This document shows positions 15,697 to 23,828 of a stretch of 39,587 nucleotides of DNA, one piece after another (within the stretch, counting starts at the first letter, position 1; each line of letters opens with the position of its first letter). The stretch spans positions 1 through 39,587 of the forward strand of contig JAFRWW010000025.1 of NCBI GenBank assembly GCA_017441585.1, given 5' to 3'. This stretch comes from Lachnospiraceae bacterium. GTDB lineage: Bacteria > Bacillota > Clostridia > Lachnospirales > Lachnospiraceae. The notes beneath the pieces were generated by a model. It made no database searches and was not told the origin of the DNA. It saw only the letters and a list, made by a program, of their open reading frames with translations. Both the position numbers and the translations under genes were made by a program.

Positions 15697-17544
15697 ATGC
15701 AGGTACAGGAACTTACCATGCGGGAATTTCTCGCCCATCTTCGCCGGCATCCGATGCCGGAGATCATAGACGACGAATGTCTCGCCGCGCTTACGAACGT
15801 TGAGGCGCAGTATGGCGGCACCATCACCCATCTTGGAGGACTGGAGGTGCGGCTCGGCGAAGACGCCCGGTATGTGGATTACATTATGAATATCGACACG
15901 GACGAGATCCCCGGCGTGCCAAACCTTTGGTATGAAATCGATTATGCGGAGTTCGCCAGAGGCGGGCATCTCGAGCCGTGTTTTTTTGCCAACACCGACA
16001 CCAGGAAAAAAAGTCCTGAGGAATTGGCAAGGTATTGGGACGACATCCTGCCGCCTTTCCTGGGCGAAAAGCGGGCAAAAACGCTCCGCGCTCCGCTGGA
16101 TCACCTCGTTGCTGCGCTGCCGAAGAGAGCGCACATTAAGCAGATCGGTACCATGTCCGGCCGTGGAGAGCTGGACATCATGCGGCTCGTGATCATGTTC
16201 CCTGCGTGGGAGATGGTGACGGCTGCGCTTGCCGCCATCGGCTGGAAAGGCGATTGCGCGACGCTCGATGCGGCCATGGAGCCGTGGAAAGATACCAAAG
16301 GTGTCGGCGTCGATCTTGACTTGGGTGTGGACGGCGTATTGCCGAAACTCGGCATCGAGATCTTTCCCCGCTGGCGGCATCCGCTCCTGGTTGATAAATT
16401 CCTGGCCCGTCTCGAAAACGCGGGGCTTTGCCTCCCGTCAAAGGGCGAGGCGCTCCGGCGCTGGATCCGGATTCGCCCGGACGGTGACCCCTTCATCCAG
16501 ACGACGATTGTCTATTTCAAGCTGAACTACCGGGATGGGAAGATCGCCGAGGCGAAAGCCTATCTCCAACAGACACCTTACATCCATCACCATTTCTTCG
16601 ATGCCTACGAGATGCCGACACGGTTGGATATGGAAGTGAAAAACGCGGCGTATACGCTTTCCGGGGAGGCCGCGATACAGCGTCTGCGCGAATGCGAAGG
16701 GAACAGAATCCGCAAGGTGAGATTCCTGGGCGATGTGGCGGCATATGAACCGCTCTCCCGTTTGCTGGGGCAATGCAGGGAAAGCGGTATGACGGCGACG
16801 GTAGTTTTTCCTGCGGAAATAATCGCCCCGGAGCGGATGGAAGAACTCATCCACTGCGGGGCGGATGCATATATTGTGGAGCTTCCGGAATCGGGGGCAC
16901 CCACGGAGACGGTCCTTGCGCTTTGCCGCGCAGGGCTGGGTGACAGGACGGCGGCGCGATGGACCATTACCGAAGAAAACGCAGAACGGATGGCCGAGGT
17001 TGCGGAGGCGCTGGAGGCTTTCGGTCTCAGTGAGCTTATCGTCACCGGGGGAACGCCGGGGGTGCCGCTTCCCTCACGGAAACGGCTGGAGGAAATCGGC
17101 AGCTTCATCCGGACCCGCCAGGCCAATGGCACGGATGAAGAGACGGAGAAAGCGGAGGATATGGTACAAAAGAAAATGGCGCTGACCGTGGAAACCTGCT
17201 TTTCGCCCCTGCGGGCCTGGCTGGGCGGCGAAGACCCGGCAAGGAACGACAATCGCGGCATCACACGGGGCTGTGAGGCGGGACGTTCCTTCGTGGCGGT
17301 GCGGGCGGACGGAACATTTTCGCCCTGCGTTCACTTTGACTGTACAGAAACGTGTGATTCTGTCGCGGCCTATTGGGAAAACTCCAACGTGCTCCAACAA
17401 CTGCGGAAGCGCAGAGGCGGCGACAGGAGTTTCTGCGGGGACTGCAGCTATGCGCGCCGCTGTCTGCCCTGTCCGGCGCAAGGGGAAGCATACGCGTGTG
17501 AACTCGGCGCTTATTGTACTGCACATCCCACGGCGGGAAATTAG
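15697..17544 (+). CDS. Pseudo-radical-SAM SPASM protein with novel N-terminal module
   Basis: A 615-residue protein. ATG 15697 is preferred because GGAGGG at 15684-15689 lies 7 bases upstream; earlier in-frame starts (GTG 15634) have no good site. Residues 1-295 form an unrecognised module of alternating strands and helices. Residues 305-500 follow a radical SAM barrel pattern (MPTRLDMEV, then LSGEAAIQRL, KVRFLGD, LIVTGGTPG), but the C-x3-C-x2-C loop is absent, so it cannot bind the usual 4Fe-4S/SAM cluster. The C-terminal SPASM-like segment keeps its Cys (526, 544, 549, 553, 580, 583, 589, 592). Pseudo-radical-SAM proteins are known beside true ones in other peptide systems. A scaffold or auxiliary role is my inference. 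The next gene follows after 15 bases. Confidence 0.7.
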   Translation: MQVQELTMREFLAHLRRHPMPEIIDDECLAALTNVEAQYGGTITHLGGLEVRLGEDARYVDYIMNIDTDEIPGVPNLWYEIDYAEFARGGHLEPCFFANTDTRKKSPEELARYWDDILPPFLGEKRAKTLRAPLDHLVAALPKRAHIKQIGTMSGRGELDIMRLVIMFPAWEMVTAALAAIGWKGDCATLDAAMEPWKDTKGVGVDLDLGVDGVLPKLGIEIFPRWRHPLLVDKFLARLENAGLCLPSKGEALRRWIRIRPDGDPFIQTTIVYFKLNYRDGKIAEAKAYLQQTPYIHHHFFDAYEMPTRLDMEVKNAAYTLSGEAAIQRLRECEGNRIRKVRFLGDVAAYEPLSRLLGQCRESGMTATVVFPAEIIAPERMEELIHCGADAYIVELPESGAPTETVLALCRAGLGDRTAARWTITEENAERMAEVAEALEAFGLSELIVTGGTPGVPLPSRKRLEEIGSFIRTRQANGTDEETEKAEDMVQKKMALTVETCFSPLRAWLGGEDPARNDNRGITRGCEAGRSFVAVRADGTFSPCVHFDCTETCDSVAAYWENSNVLQQLRKRRGGDRSFCGDCSYARRCLPCPAQGEAYACELGAYCTAHPTAGN

Positions 17545-17559
17545 AAACGGTGAAGAAAA

Positions 17560-18594
17560 ATGGAATTGACTGAGCTGGATATTTACAAAATCCTCATTGC
17601 GCATCTTGCGCGGGGCGAGCGAAAAACGAAGCTTTTCGGAGACCTGAAACTTTCTGAAAAGGCTTTTGCCAACAGCCTGATCGGCAGTGAATTTCCGAAC
17701 ATTTATTATGAAATCTACCTTCAGGGCGAGCCGCGCACGGATATGCATGTTTCCGTTGATTCGGAGAGCATTCACGCCTGCAGGAACATCCCCCCGCAGC
17801 TGGGCGGCGGTGGCTATGAAAAGTTTTTTGCGTGGTATAAGACCACACGGGGCATGAGGGCACTTCACTTTGCCTATGACCTGAGCGAAAAGAGGACAGA
17901 CAGCCATGGTATCCAGCTTTTCTTCGAACTGCCTTTTTCGGATGTAAAAGAATATTTCCGGATCATGGGCAGCGAGGCGTCGGCGGAATATCTGAGGGAA
18001 TTTCAGGCGCGGGCGCCGGAAGGATGGAGTCCCACTTATTTCGCGCTCCTGCAGGGCAGGCCAGGCTCCCCCGTTCGCATCGATTTTTTTGTAAAGAAAG
18101 AACGGCAGGAGATCTACGCCAAGGACATCAATGCTTTTGGCGAAGATTTGAAAAGCGTGGGGTTCGAGGCCGTAAGTGACGAATTTTTGCGCTTCTGCGA
18201 TGAGATCGCGAAAGCGCCCTTTCCCATGGAATTGCAGTTCAACGTGCTCGGAGGGGGCAAAATGGACAGCACCATAGGCGTTTCGGCAACCCTGGCGCCT
18301 GCCGCTCTCGGCCTCCACCAGTCGGGCCAGCCGACATTCCTTCAGACCAGAGAGAACTTCAGCGAAGGCGGAGCGGCCTGTCAACTGCTGCAGCGGGCGG
18401 AAGCATGGGGGCTCAGCGATCGTCGTTGGCGTTATGCCAAGGACATCATTTTCCATAAACGCCTCAGCTTTGGCGGTGCCAACGTGTTCCTGTTCAGCGT
18501 GCCGGTCTTTTTGAAGGTGCGCTGGCGCGGGGGAAAGCCGCTGGATGCCAAGCTCTACGACATCGCCGGCGCAAGGCAGGATTCGGTTACATAG
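17560..18594 (+). CDS. Unknown cluster protein related to the pseudo-radical-SAM N-terminal module
   Basis: A 344-residue soluble protein of unknown function, starting 15 bases after the previous gene with GGTGAAG upstream. It shares an order of motifs with residues 70-290 of that neighbour: PN(L/I)(W/Y)YEI; a strand pair before a helix ending in VGF or IGW; then (V/L)xLxxxVxGxxxK and IG(V/I)xxxLxP; and near the end VFLKVRWRGGKPLDAK against VYFKLNYRDGKIAEAK. The repeating strand-strand-helix layout recalls the ABBA fold of cyanobactin and aromatic prenyltransferases (LynF/TruF/PatF types). This is only a pattern impression, since I see no sure catalytic residues. It may be a peptide-binding or tailoring protein of the cluster. 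Confidence 0.55.
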   Translation: MELTELDIYKILIAHLARGERKTKLFGDLKLSEKAFANSLIGSEFPNIYYEIYLQGEPRTDMHVSVDSESIHACRNIPPQLGGGGYEKFFAWYKTTRGMRALHFAYDLSEKRTDSHGIQLFFELPFSDVKEYFRIMGSEASAEYLREFQARAPEGWSPTYFALLQGRPGSPVRIDFFVKKERQEIYAKDINAFGEDLKSVGFEAVSDEFLRFCDEIAKAPFPMELQFNVLGGGKMDSTIGVSATLAPAALGLHQSGQPTFLQTRENFSEGGAACQLLQRAEAWGLSDRRWRYAKDIIFHKRLSFGGANVFLFSVPVFLKVRWRGGKPLDAKLYDIAGARQDSVT

Positions 18595-18689
18595 CCCGCT
18601 ATGCGCCCTCATCCTGCCCCGCGACATCGAAGAAAAATCCTGCGAAATCTTGAGCAGTTATTATTGAACAGTTCCTGAGGAGAAGTAAG

Positions 18690-19961
18690 ATGCGCATGCT
18701 GATCAAGAATGTCTATGCCCTGCTGCCGGACGGCACGACGCCCCTGACCAATATCATGCTGGAAGGAGCAAAGATTTCAGCCATCGGTGAAGTGCCGGAG
18801 GATTTCCATCCGGCGCGTGTGCTGGATGGAACGGGACACCTTGCCATACCGGGGCTTGTGAATGCCCATACCCATGCGTCCATGACGCTTCTGCGCAGTT
18901 ATGCGGATGATATGACACTGATGGACTGGCTGCGAAATAAGATCTTGCCGGCTGAGGCGGAGATGAATCGCAGCGATCACTATTGGGGGGCCATGCTGGC
19001 TGCGGCAGAGATGATCCGCACCGGGACCACTGCCTTTGCAGATATGTACGGCCCTTTCATGGACGTTGTGGCGGAGGTCGTAATAGAGGCCGGTCTGCGG
19101 GGAGTCCTTTGCCGGGGCATCAGCGGCGCTGCGCCTTACGGTGAGGTGAAGCTTGCAGATAATACGGCACTGTATCAGGCGTACCATGGCGCGGGTGAGG
19201 GCCGGGTGTTTGTGATGTACGGTGTCCACGCCCTGTACAGCTGCCCGCCGAATCTTATGAAGAAGGTGGCAGCCGCGGCGCAGAAGGCGGGAGCGGAGAT
19301 TCATATCCATATGTCGGAGACCAGGAGCGAGGTGGAAAACTGTCTGAGGAAATATGGCAAGCGCCCCTTTGCCCATGTGGAATCCACAGGCATCTTTGAC
19401 TGTGGCACACTGGCGGCACACTGTGTATGGCTGGATGATGAGGATATTTCCATCATCAAAAAGCATGGCATCCGGGTCGCCCACAATCCCGGCAGCAACA
19501 TGAAGCTGGCCAGCGGAGTGGCTCCCGTTCCACGTCTCCTGCAGGAGGGTGTCTGCGTGGGCCTTGGTACGGACGGTGCGGCTTCTAATAACAACCTGGA
19601 TATGCTGGAGGAGGTCAGGCTTGCGGCGCTGCTGCATAAGGTTGACAGGCTTGATCCCCTTGCCATCCCGGCTCTGGAAGCGATCAGGATGGGAACGGAG
19701 TATGGCGCCCAGGCAGTCGGCCTGAAGGACACGGGCAGGCTTGCAGCGGGGCAGCAGGCAGATATTGCACTCATCAGCCTGCAGAATACCGCGTTCTGCC
19801 CGAAGCATAACCTTGTGTCCCTGCTGGTATATTCGGCCCGTTCGGGTGCTGTGGATACTTTGCTGGCAGCCGGCAAGGTGCTGATGGAAAAGGGCGAGCT
19901 GAAGACTCTGGATGAGGAAAGAATCATGTTCGAGGCCCAGAGATGTGCGGACAGGCTGTAA
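18690..19961 (+). CDS. mtaD: MTA/SAH deaminase-like amidohydrolase
   Basis: A 423-residue zinc amidohydrolase. Family members deaminate 5'-methylthioadenosine or S-adenosylhomocysteine to the inosine forms. The metal-binding HTH is at 60-62 in GLVNAHTHASM. The further ligand and catalytic elements are HIHMSET, AAHCVW and the Asp in GLGTDGAASNNNLDM. GAGGAGAAG precedes the ATG at 18690. The gene is separated by 95 bases of featureless DNA from the peptide cluster but shares its high G+C. Since the cluster carries three radical SAM enzymes, a role in clearing SAM-derived nucleosides is attractive, but radical SAM enzymes mostly yield 5'-deoxyadenosine, which some relatives also accept. An ordinary purine-salvage gene is the alternative. 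Confidence 0.85.
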   Translation: MRMLIKNVYALLPDGTTPLTNIMLEGAKISAIGEVPEDFHPARVLDGTGHLAIPGLVNAHTHASMTLLRSYADDMTLMDWLRNKILPAEAEMNRSDHYWGAMLAAAEMIRTGTTAFADMYGPFMDVVAEVVIEAGLRGVLCRGISGAAPYGEVKLADNTALYQAYHGAGEGRVFVMYGVHALYSCPPNLMKKVAAAAQKAGAEIHIHMSETRSEVENCLRKYGKRPFAHVESTGIFDCGTLAAHCVWLDDEDISIIKKHGIRVAHNPGSNMKLASGVAPVPRLLQEGVCVGLGTDGAASNNNLDMLEEVRLAALLHKVDRLDPLAIPALEAIRMGTEYGAQAVGLKDTGRLAAGQQADIALISLQNTAFCPKHNLVSLLVYSARSGAVDTLLAAGKVLMEKGELKTLDEERIMFEAQRCADRL

Positions 19962-20075
19962 ATTATTCATGGGGACATTATACCCGTTGTGAATGATAAG
20001 ATTCCAAGTGGAATATGTGTGTTCTCGGACTGGTTAGATTATTATTTCCCCATAATAATAATTTTTACATTCCTA

Positions 20076-20128
20076 TTGACATCCATATAAACATGCGGTA
20101 TATTAACTGTACTAATCCAAATAGTACA
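20076..20128 (+). promoter_or_regulatory. Promoter with YtrA/GntR-type operator
   Basis: TTGACA (20076-20081) and TATATT (20099-20104) are 17 bases apart. Right after the -10 box lies the perfect inverted repeat TGTACTA (20108-20114), 7 bases, TAGTACA (20122-20128), covering the expected transcription start. This is the form of operator used by YtrA-subfamily GntR repressors, and the next gene encodes such a protein, so autorepression is likely. Confidence 0.85.
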
Positions 20129-20190
20129 CTTAACACACACAGTACAGCATCTGCGTGTAACGCAGTAAAAACTCAAAAGGGGGAATGATC

Positions 20191-20556
20191 TTGAAGATAG
20201 TAGATTACAGAGATCCGAAACCCATATATGAGCAGATCGCGGATTATTATAAGCACATGATCCTGAAAGGCGTGCTGCTATCCGACGAACAGCTGCCATC
20301 GGTGAGGGCGCTGGCCATGGAAATAGGGACGAATCCCAATACGGTCCAGAAAGCCTTCACACTTTTGGAGAGCGAAGGCTACATATATGCGGTTAAGGGC
20401 AGAGGAAATTTTGTCAAAGCAGACGATGATCTGACAAAAAAGAAAAGCCGTGAGATCACGGAAAAACTGAGGAGCCTTTTTGAAGAGGCCCGGAGCATAC
20501 ATCTGAATGTGGATGAGCTTATAAAAGATGCAAAGGAGGGCATGAAACATGATTGA
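20191..20556 (+). CDS. YtrA-subfamily GntR transcription regulator
   Basis: A 121-residue repressor. A TTG at 20191 is preferred as start, since AAAGGGGGA (20176-20184) is 6 bases upstream and gives the usual KIVDYRDPKPIYEQI opening; the ATG at 20185 touches the ribosome site. The winged helix runs to about residue 75 (LPSVRALAMEIGTNPNTVQKA, then LESEGYIYAVKGRGNFV). The short helical tail, with no ligand-binding lobe, marks the YtrA group, which usually controls a neighbouring ABC exporter and often responds to cell-wall stress. It overlaps the ATPase gene by 8 bases. Confidence 0.88.
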   Translation: MKIVDYRDPKPIYEQIADYYKHMILKGVLLSDEQLPSVRALAMEIGTNPNTVQKAFTLLESEGYIYAVKGRGNFVKADDDLTKKKSREITEKLRSLFEEARSIHLNVDELIKDAKEGMKHD

Positions 20557-21457
20557 GATAAAGGGTCTGAACAAATCCTTTGAAGGCGGGATAAAGGCAG
20601 TGAATGAACTGAACCTGACCATCGCCGACAATCAGGTATTTGGCCTTATAGGAACCAACGGCGCGGGAAAGAGCACCCTGATGCGCATGATGTCAGGCGT
20701 GCTTAAGGCTGACAGCGGAGAGATAAAGATCGACTCCGAATACGTATATGAAAATCCCATGGTGAAGAAGCAGATATTCTTCATACCCGATGAGGCTTAC
20801 TTCTTCCAGTGGGCGGATGCCAATGCCATGAGGGATTATTACGCAGGTATATATACTGATTTTGATTCAGAGCGTTTTGATAAGCTGACCAGTGAATTCG
20901 GCCTTAAGAAGGAAAATAAGATCATCACTTATTCAAAGGGAATGAAAAAACAGCTTTCCCTGATCATGGGGCTGTGCGCAAAGACAAAGTATCTGTACTG
21001 TGACGAGACCTTTGACGGACTGGACCCGGTCATGAGACAGGCGGCCAAATCCCTGCTGGCAAAAGAGATAGATGAAAGGGATTTCACTCCCGTGATCACC
21101 AGCCATAATCTGAGGGAGCTGGAGGATATATGCGAGCATGTGGGTCTTTTGCATCAGGGCGGCGTGCTTTTGTCAAAGGATCTTGACGATATGAAGCTTA
21201 ATCTCCAGAAAGTACAGTGTGTATTTGCCGATGAGAGCAGACGGGGAGATTTTGAAAAGAATCTGGATATTCTGATCCATGAAGAAAGAGGGCGTCTGCA
21301 TACTTATACATTACGTGGTGAAAGACCACAGATCGAAAGCATTTTTGCAAACGAAGAAATGGTGTTCTTTGAGAATCTGTCACTGACTCTTGAAGAAATA
21401 TTTATATGTGAAACGGAGGTGGCAGGATATGATGTCAGAAAACTCATTGCAGGCTGA
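20549..21457 (+). CDS. ABC transporter ATPase of the GntR operon
   Basis: A 302-residue ATPase with Walker A GTNGAGKST (about 36-44), the degenerate signature YSKGMKKQ, Walker B YLYCDETFDGLDP and switch His in TSHNLRE. It belongs to the group of drug- or lipid-export ATPases found behind YtrA-type regulators. ATG 20549 follows GGAGGGC and overlaps the regulator's stop. The C-terminal 80 residues form a regulatory tail as in other BcrA-like ATPases. The partner permease overlaps its 3' end, so the three genes form one operon. The substrate is not visible from the sequence. Confidence 0.88.
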   Translation: MIEIKGLNKSFEGGIKAVNELNLTIADNQVFGLIGTNGAGKSTLMRMMSGVLKADSGEIKIDSEYVYENPMVKKQIFFIPDEAYFFQWADANAMRDYYAGIYTDFDSERFDKLTSEFGLKKENKIITYSKGMKKQLSLIMGLCAKTKYLYCDETFDGLDPVMRQAAKSLLAKEIDERDFTPVITSHNLRELEDICEHVGLLHQGGVLLSKDLDDMKLNLQKVQCVFADESRRGDFEKNLDILIHEERGRLHTYTLRGERPQIESIFANEEMVFFENLSLTLEEIFICETEVAGYDVRKLIAG

Positions 21458-23630
21458 GAAAAAGAATGTAAAGAAGTATGACAGTATGAGCCAGCGTGCG
21501 CTGTTTATGCGCAGAAAATGGGTGGTGCTCATAACGATCGTCTCATGCCTTTTGATCTATCCGGTGAGCCTGGTTATAGGTCTTATCAGCACCATAAACT
21601 TAAATATGTTTGATGCCGGCGTGCCCGTCGGGATCAAGCTGGTGAACACCTTCAACCTGATGCTGGGGAATAATATCGTGGGCTTTATGGCGACGGCTGT
21701 ATTGGCTGTACTTTCAGCCACACAGGGTTTTTCCTATCTGTTTAACAGGGTGACTGCAGACTTTTATGAGTCATCGCCTCATACGAAAAAGCAGCGCTTC
21801 AGAGCGCTCTTTGTAAACGGTCTGTTGATTTATTACATACCGATCATTATAAGTTTTGTATTATGTTTTCCGGCGGCAGCTCTGATGGGAGCCATGCATC
21901 CGGCCATGATACTGCAGGGGATCATACAGCTTCTGGAACTGATGCTTCTGTATTCGGCGGTATATTCCATCTGCATCGTGGGAGCCATGCTCTCAGGAAA
22001 CATATTGACGGCCATGCTGTTTGATCTGTTTTTATTACTGATCGAAGATGTAACGTTTATGGCCATCGATGCATGCGGATCGAATTATTTTGCCACCTGG
22101 TATAACGGGAGCACTGCAGACAGGACGCATTTTTTTTCACCGCTGGCTAATTATCTTAAGACACACATGCCCGATCCTTATTTCGGCAGCCGTCCGTTTA
22201 CATCACAAGTGATGATGGCTCATATTATGAAGTCATGGCCTGATGATTTAAGGCTCTTGGTAATCTTTGGGATATTTGCCGCGCTGGGACTCTTGCTTTA
22301 TAAGAAACGTCCGATCGAGTGTGCGGGAAGAGGATTTGTGTTTATCGTGACAGGATATATCCTGAAGGTGATCGGAGCGTTTTATATATCCTTGTTTACA
22401 GCCATCATGCTGGAGAATATCACCGGTGGTGACGTGTTCGTGGTATTTGCGGGCGTGCTCATAAGCTCTGCCATAGTATGCATCATGGTGCAGGTGCTGA
22501 TGATCGACGGCAGCGCAAAAAAGAAACTTTATCATGTGGCGATATCTGCTCTGGCTGTTATAGCCATAGTGATCGTATGCCGGTTTGATCTGATAGGATT
22601 TGAAAACTATATTCCTTCCGAGAACAGTATAGATAGCTGTGCTTTGATGAATTTTAACGATTCAGGTTTTTCATATTTTGAAAAAGATGATTATGGCGCA
22701 TATGAGGAGCAGTACGACGGAAGATATATCTTTAACCGGATGAAACTTAAAAATGTCGCCGATGTGATAGAACTGGCTCGCGAGGGACAGCGTCTTAAAT
22801 GCGAGAATGAAAGAATGTATAAAGGCTTTTCCAGATCTTATTATGATGATTATGAAGAGATGGATGTAAGCTTTTCAAACAGCTGGAATTATGTGGTTTT
22901 ATTTAATCTTAAGAACGGGAAAAAGGTTTATCGCATGATCAGTATTCCTGTGGATGTTGATGCCACGCTTATGGACAGGATCACCTCATCCGATGAGTTT
23001 CGCAGCGCCATACTCCAGTGTGAAGATGACTTTGTGAATGAGCTTAAGAACTCAGCAGGTAAGAATCATACGCTTATGTTTTACAACGGCTGCAGGGAAA
23101 GCAAAAGGATCGACGGAACACTCATCGGAGAATTTCTGGACGCCTATGAAAAAGATATAAAGACAAAGTATTCATATTCGGATTCAAGGTTCAATATGCC
23201 TAAAGGCTCTGTTCAGTTTAATGAGAAGGATGATAATACAGATTATATTTTTGATCAATCTTATTTTCTGAATTATCCCGTGTTTGAAGATTATGATAAC
23301 ACCATAGCATTTTTGAAACAGCATGATATCTATTTTGACGAGCTGATACCTCTTGAAATGGTGGATAGTATCCGGGTTACGGAAACCGGTGACGATGGTG
23401 AAGAAAAGGAAACGGAGTACACTTCCGAAACTGAGATCAGTGAACTCATGCCTAAGCTGTACAGCGACTATGGTACCTGGGATTGGCAGGATCCCGGTTA
23501 TGTGGATTATGAACGGCAGGCTGATGTGACTACGAAAAGAGACATTTATGAGGATGAGTATTTTAAGGGTGAGACATACACTCTTTATTTCCTCAGCGAA
23601 GGATCTTTAAAAAAAAGTATTGATCGATAA
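21429..23630 (+). CDS. ABC permease with large soluble C-terminal region
   Basis: A 733-residue membrane protein. ATG 21429 lies 9 bases after GGAGG (21415-21419) and overlaps the ATPase gene by 29 bases. Residues 1-45 are cytoplasmic. About ten hydrophobic segments follow (first near 40-60, last near 375-395), in two groups as in ABC-2 permeases. Residues 405-733 are hydrophilic, rich in Asp, Glu and Tyr, and probably lie outside the membrane, with no enzyme motif I recognise. Similar large permeases occur next to YtrA-type regulators in Lachnospiraceae. The gene ends in a clear terminator, closing the operon. Confidence 0.8.
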   Translation: MMSENSLQAEKKNVKKYDSMSQRALFMRRKWVVLITIVSCLLIYPVSLVIGLISTINLNMFDAGVPVGIKLVNTFNLMLGNNIVGFMATAVLAVLSATQGFSYLFNRVTADFYESSPHTKKQRFRALFVNGLLIYYIPIIISFVLCFPAAALMGAMHPAMILQGIIQLLELMLLYSAVYSICIVGAMLSGNILTAMLFDLFLLLIEDVTFMAIDACGSNYFATWYNGSTADRTHFFSPLANYLKTHMPDPYFGSRPFTSQVMMAHIMKSWPDDLRLLVIFGIFAALGLLLYKKRPIECAGRGFVFIVTGYILKVIGAFYISLFTAIMLENITGGDVFVVFAGVLISSAIVCIMVQVLMIDGSAKKKLYHVAISALAVIAIVIVCRFDLIGFENYIPSENSIDSCALMNFNDSGFSYFEKDDYGAYEEQYDGRYIFNRMKLKNVADVIELAREGQRLKCENERMYKGFSRSYYDDYEEMDVSFSNSWNYVVLFNLKNGKKVYRMISIPVDVDATLMDRITSSDEFRSAILQCEDDFVNELKNSAGKNHTLMFYNGCRESKRIDGTLIGEFLDAYEKDIKTKYSYSDSRFNMPKGSVQFNEKDDNTDYIFDQSYFLNYPVFEDYDNTIAFLKQHDIYFDELIPLEMVDSIRVTETGDDGEEKETEYTSETEISELMPKLYSDYGTWDWQDPGYVDYERQADVTTKRDIYEDEYFKGETYTLYFLSEGSLKKSIDR

Positions 23631-23651
23631 GTAAAACCATTAAAGACCATT

Positions 23652-23688
23652 AAAAGCGACGTGCTAAACGGCATGTCGCTTTTTGTTT
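23652..23688 (+). terminator. Intrinsic terminator of the GntR-ABC operon
   Basis: AGCGACGTGC pairs with GCATGTCGCT (10 base pairs, one G-T) across a TAAACG loop and is followed by TTTTGTTT. It starts about 20 bases after the permease stop. Confidence 0.88.
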
Positions 23689-23715
23689 ATAACGGGATCA
23701 CTTTGGCGTAATGTG

Positions 23716-23744
23716 TCGACATTTAGTGGCCGGAGTAATATAAT
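23716..23744 (+). promoter_or_regulatory. Promoter of rlmN
   Basis: TCGACA (23716-23721) and a perfect TATAAT (23739-23744) with a 17-base spacer. The expected start leaves about 75 bases of leader before rlmN. Confidence 0.7.
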
Positions 23745-23828
23745 GGTGGAGTTGACGGTGACGTATTGAAGCGGCCGGAAGTAAAAATGATTTCAGCTGT
23801 GATACGAAGAAGTATATGAGTGACAGGT

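Noticed and set aside
15627..15803. GTG-started 58-codon frame with the best ribosome site before the pseudo-radical-SAM gene
   Set aside because: Not listed as a gene, because most of it overlaps the main gene in another frame and its Arg/Ser-rich end looks non-coding. It is kept as a question in the findings.
18777..19970. Minus-strand frame of 397 codons opposite the amidohydrolase
   Set aside because: It is a shadow of a clearly conserved enzyme; no ribosome site or recognisable domain.
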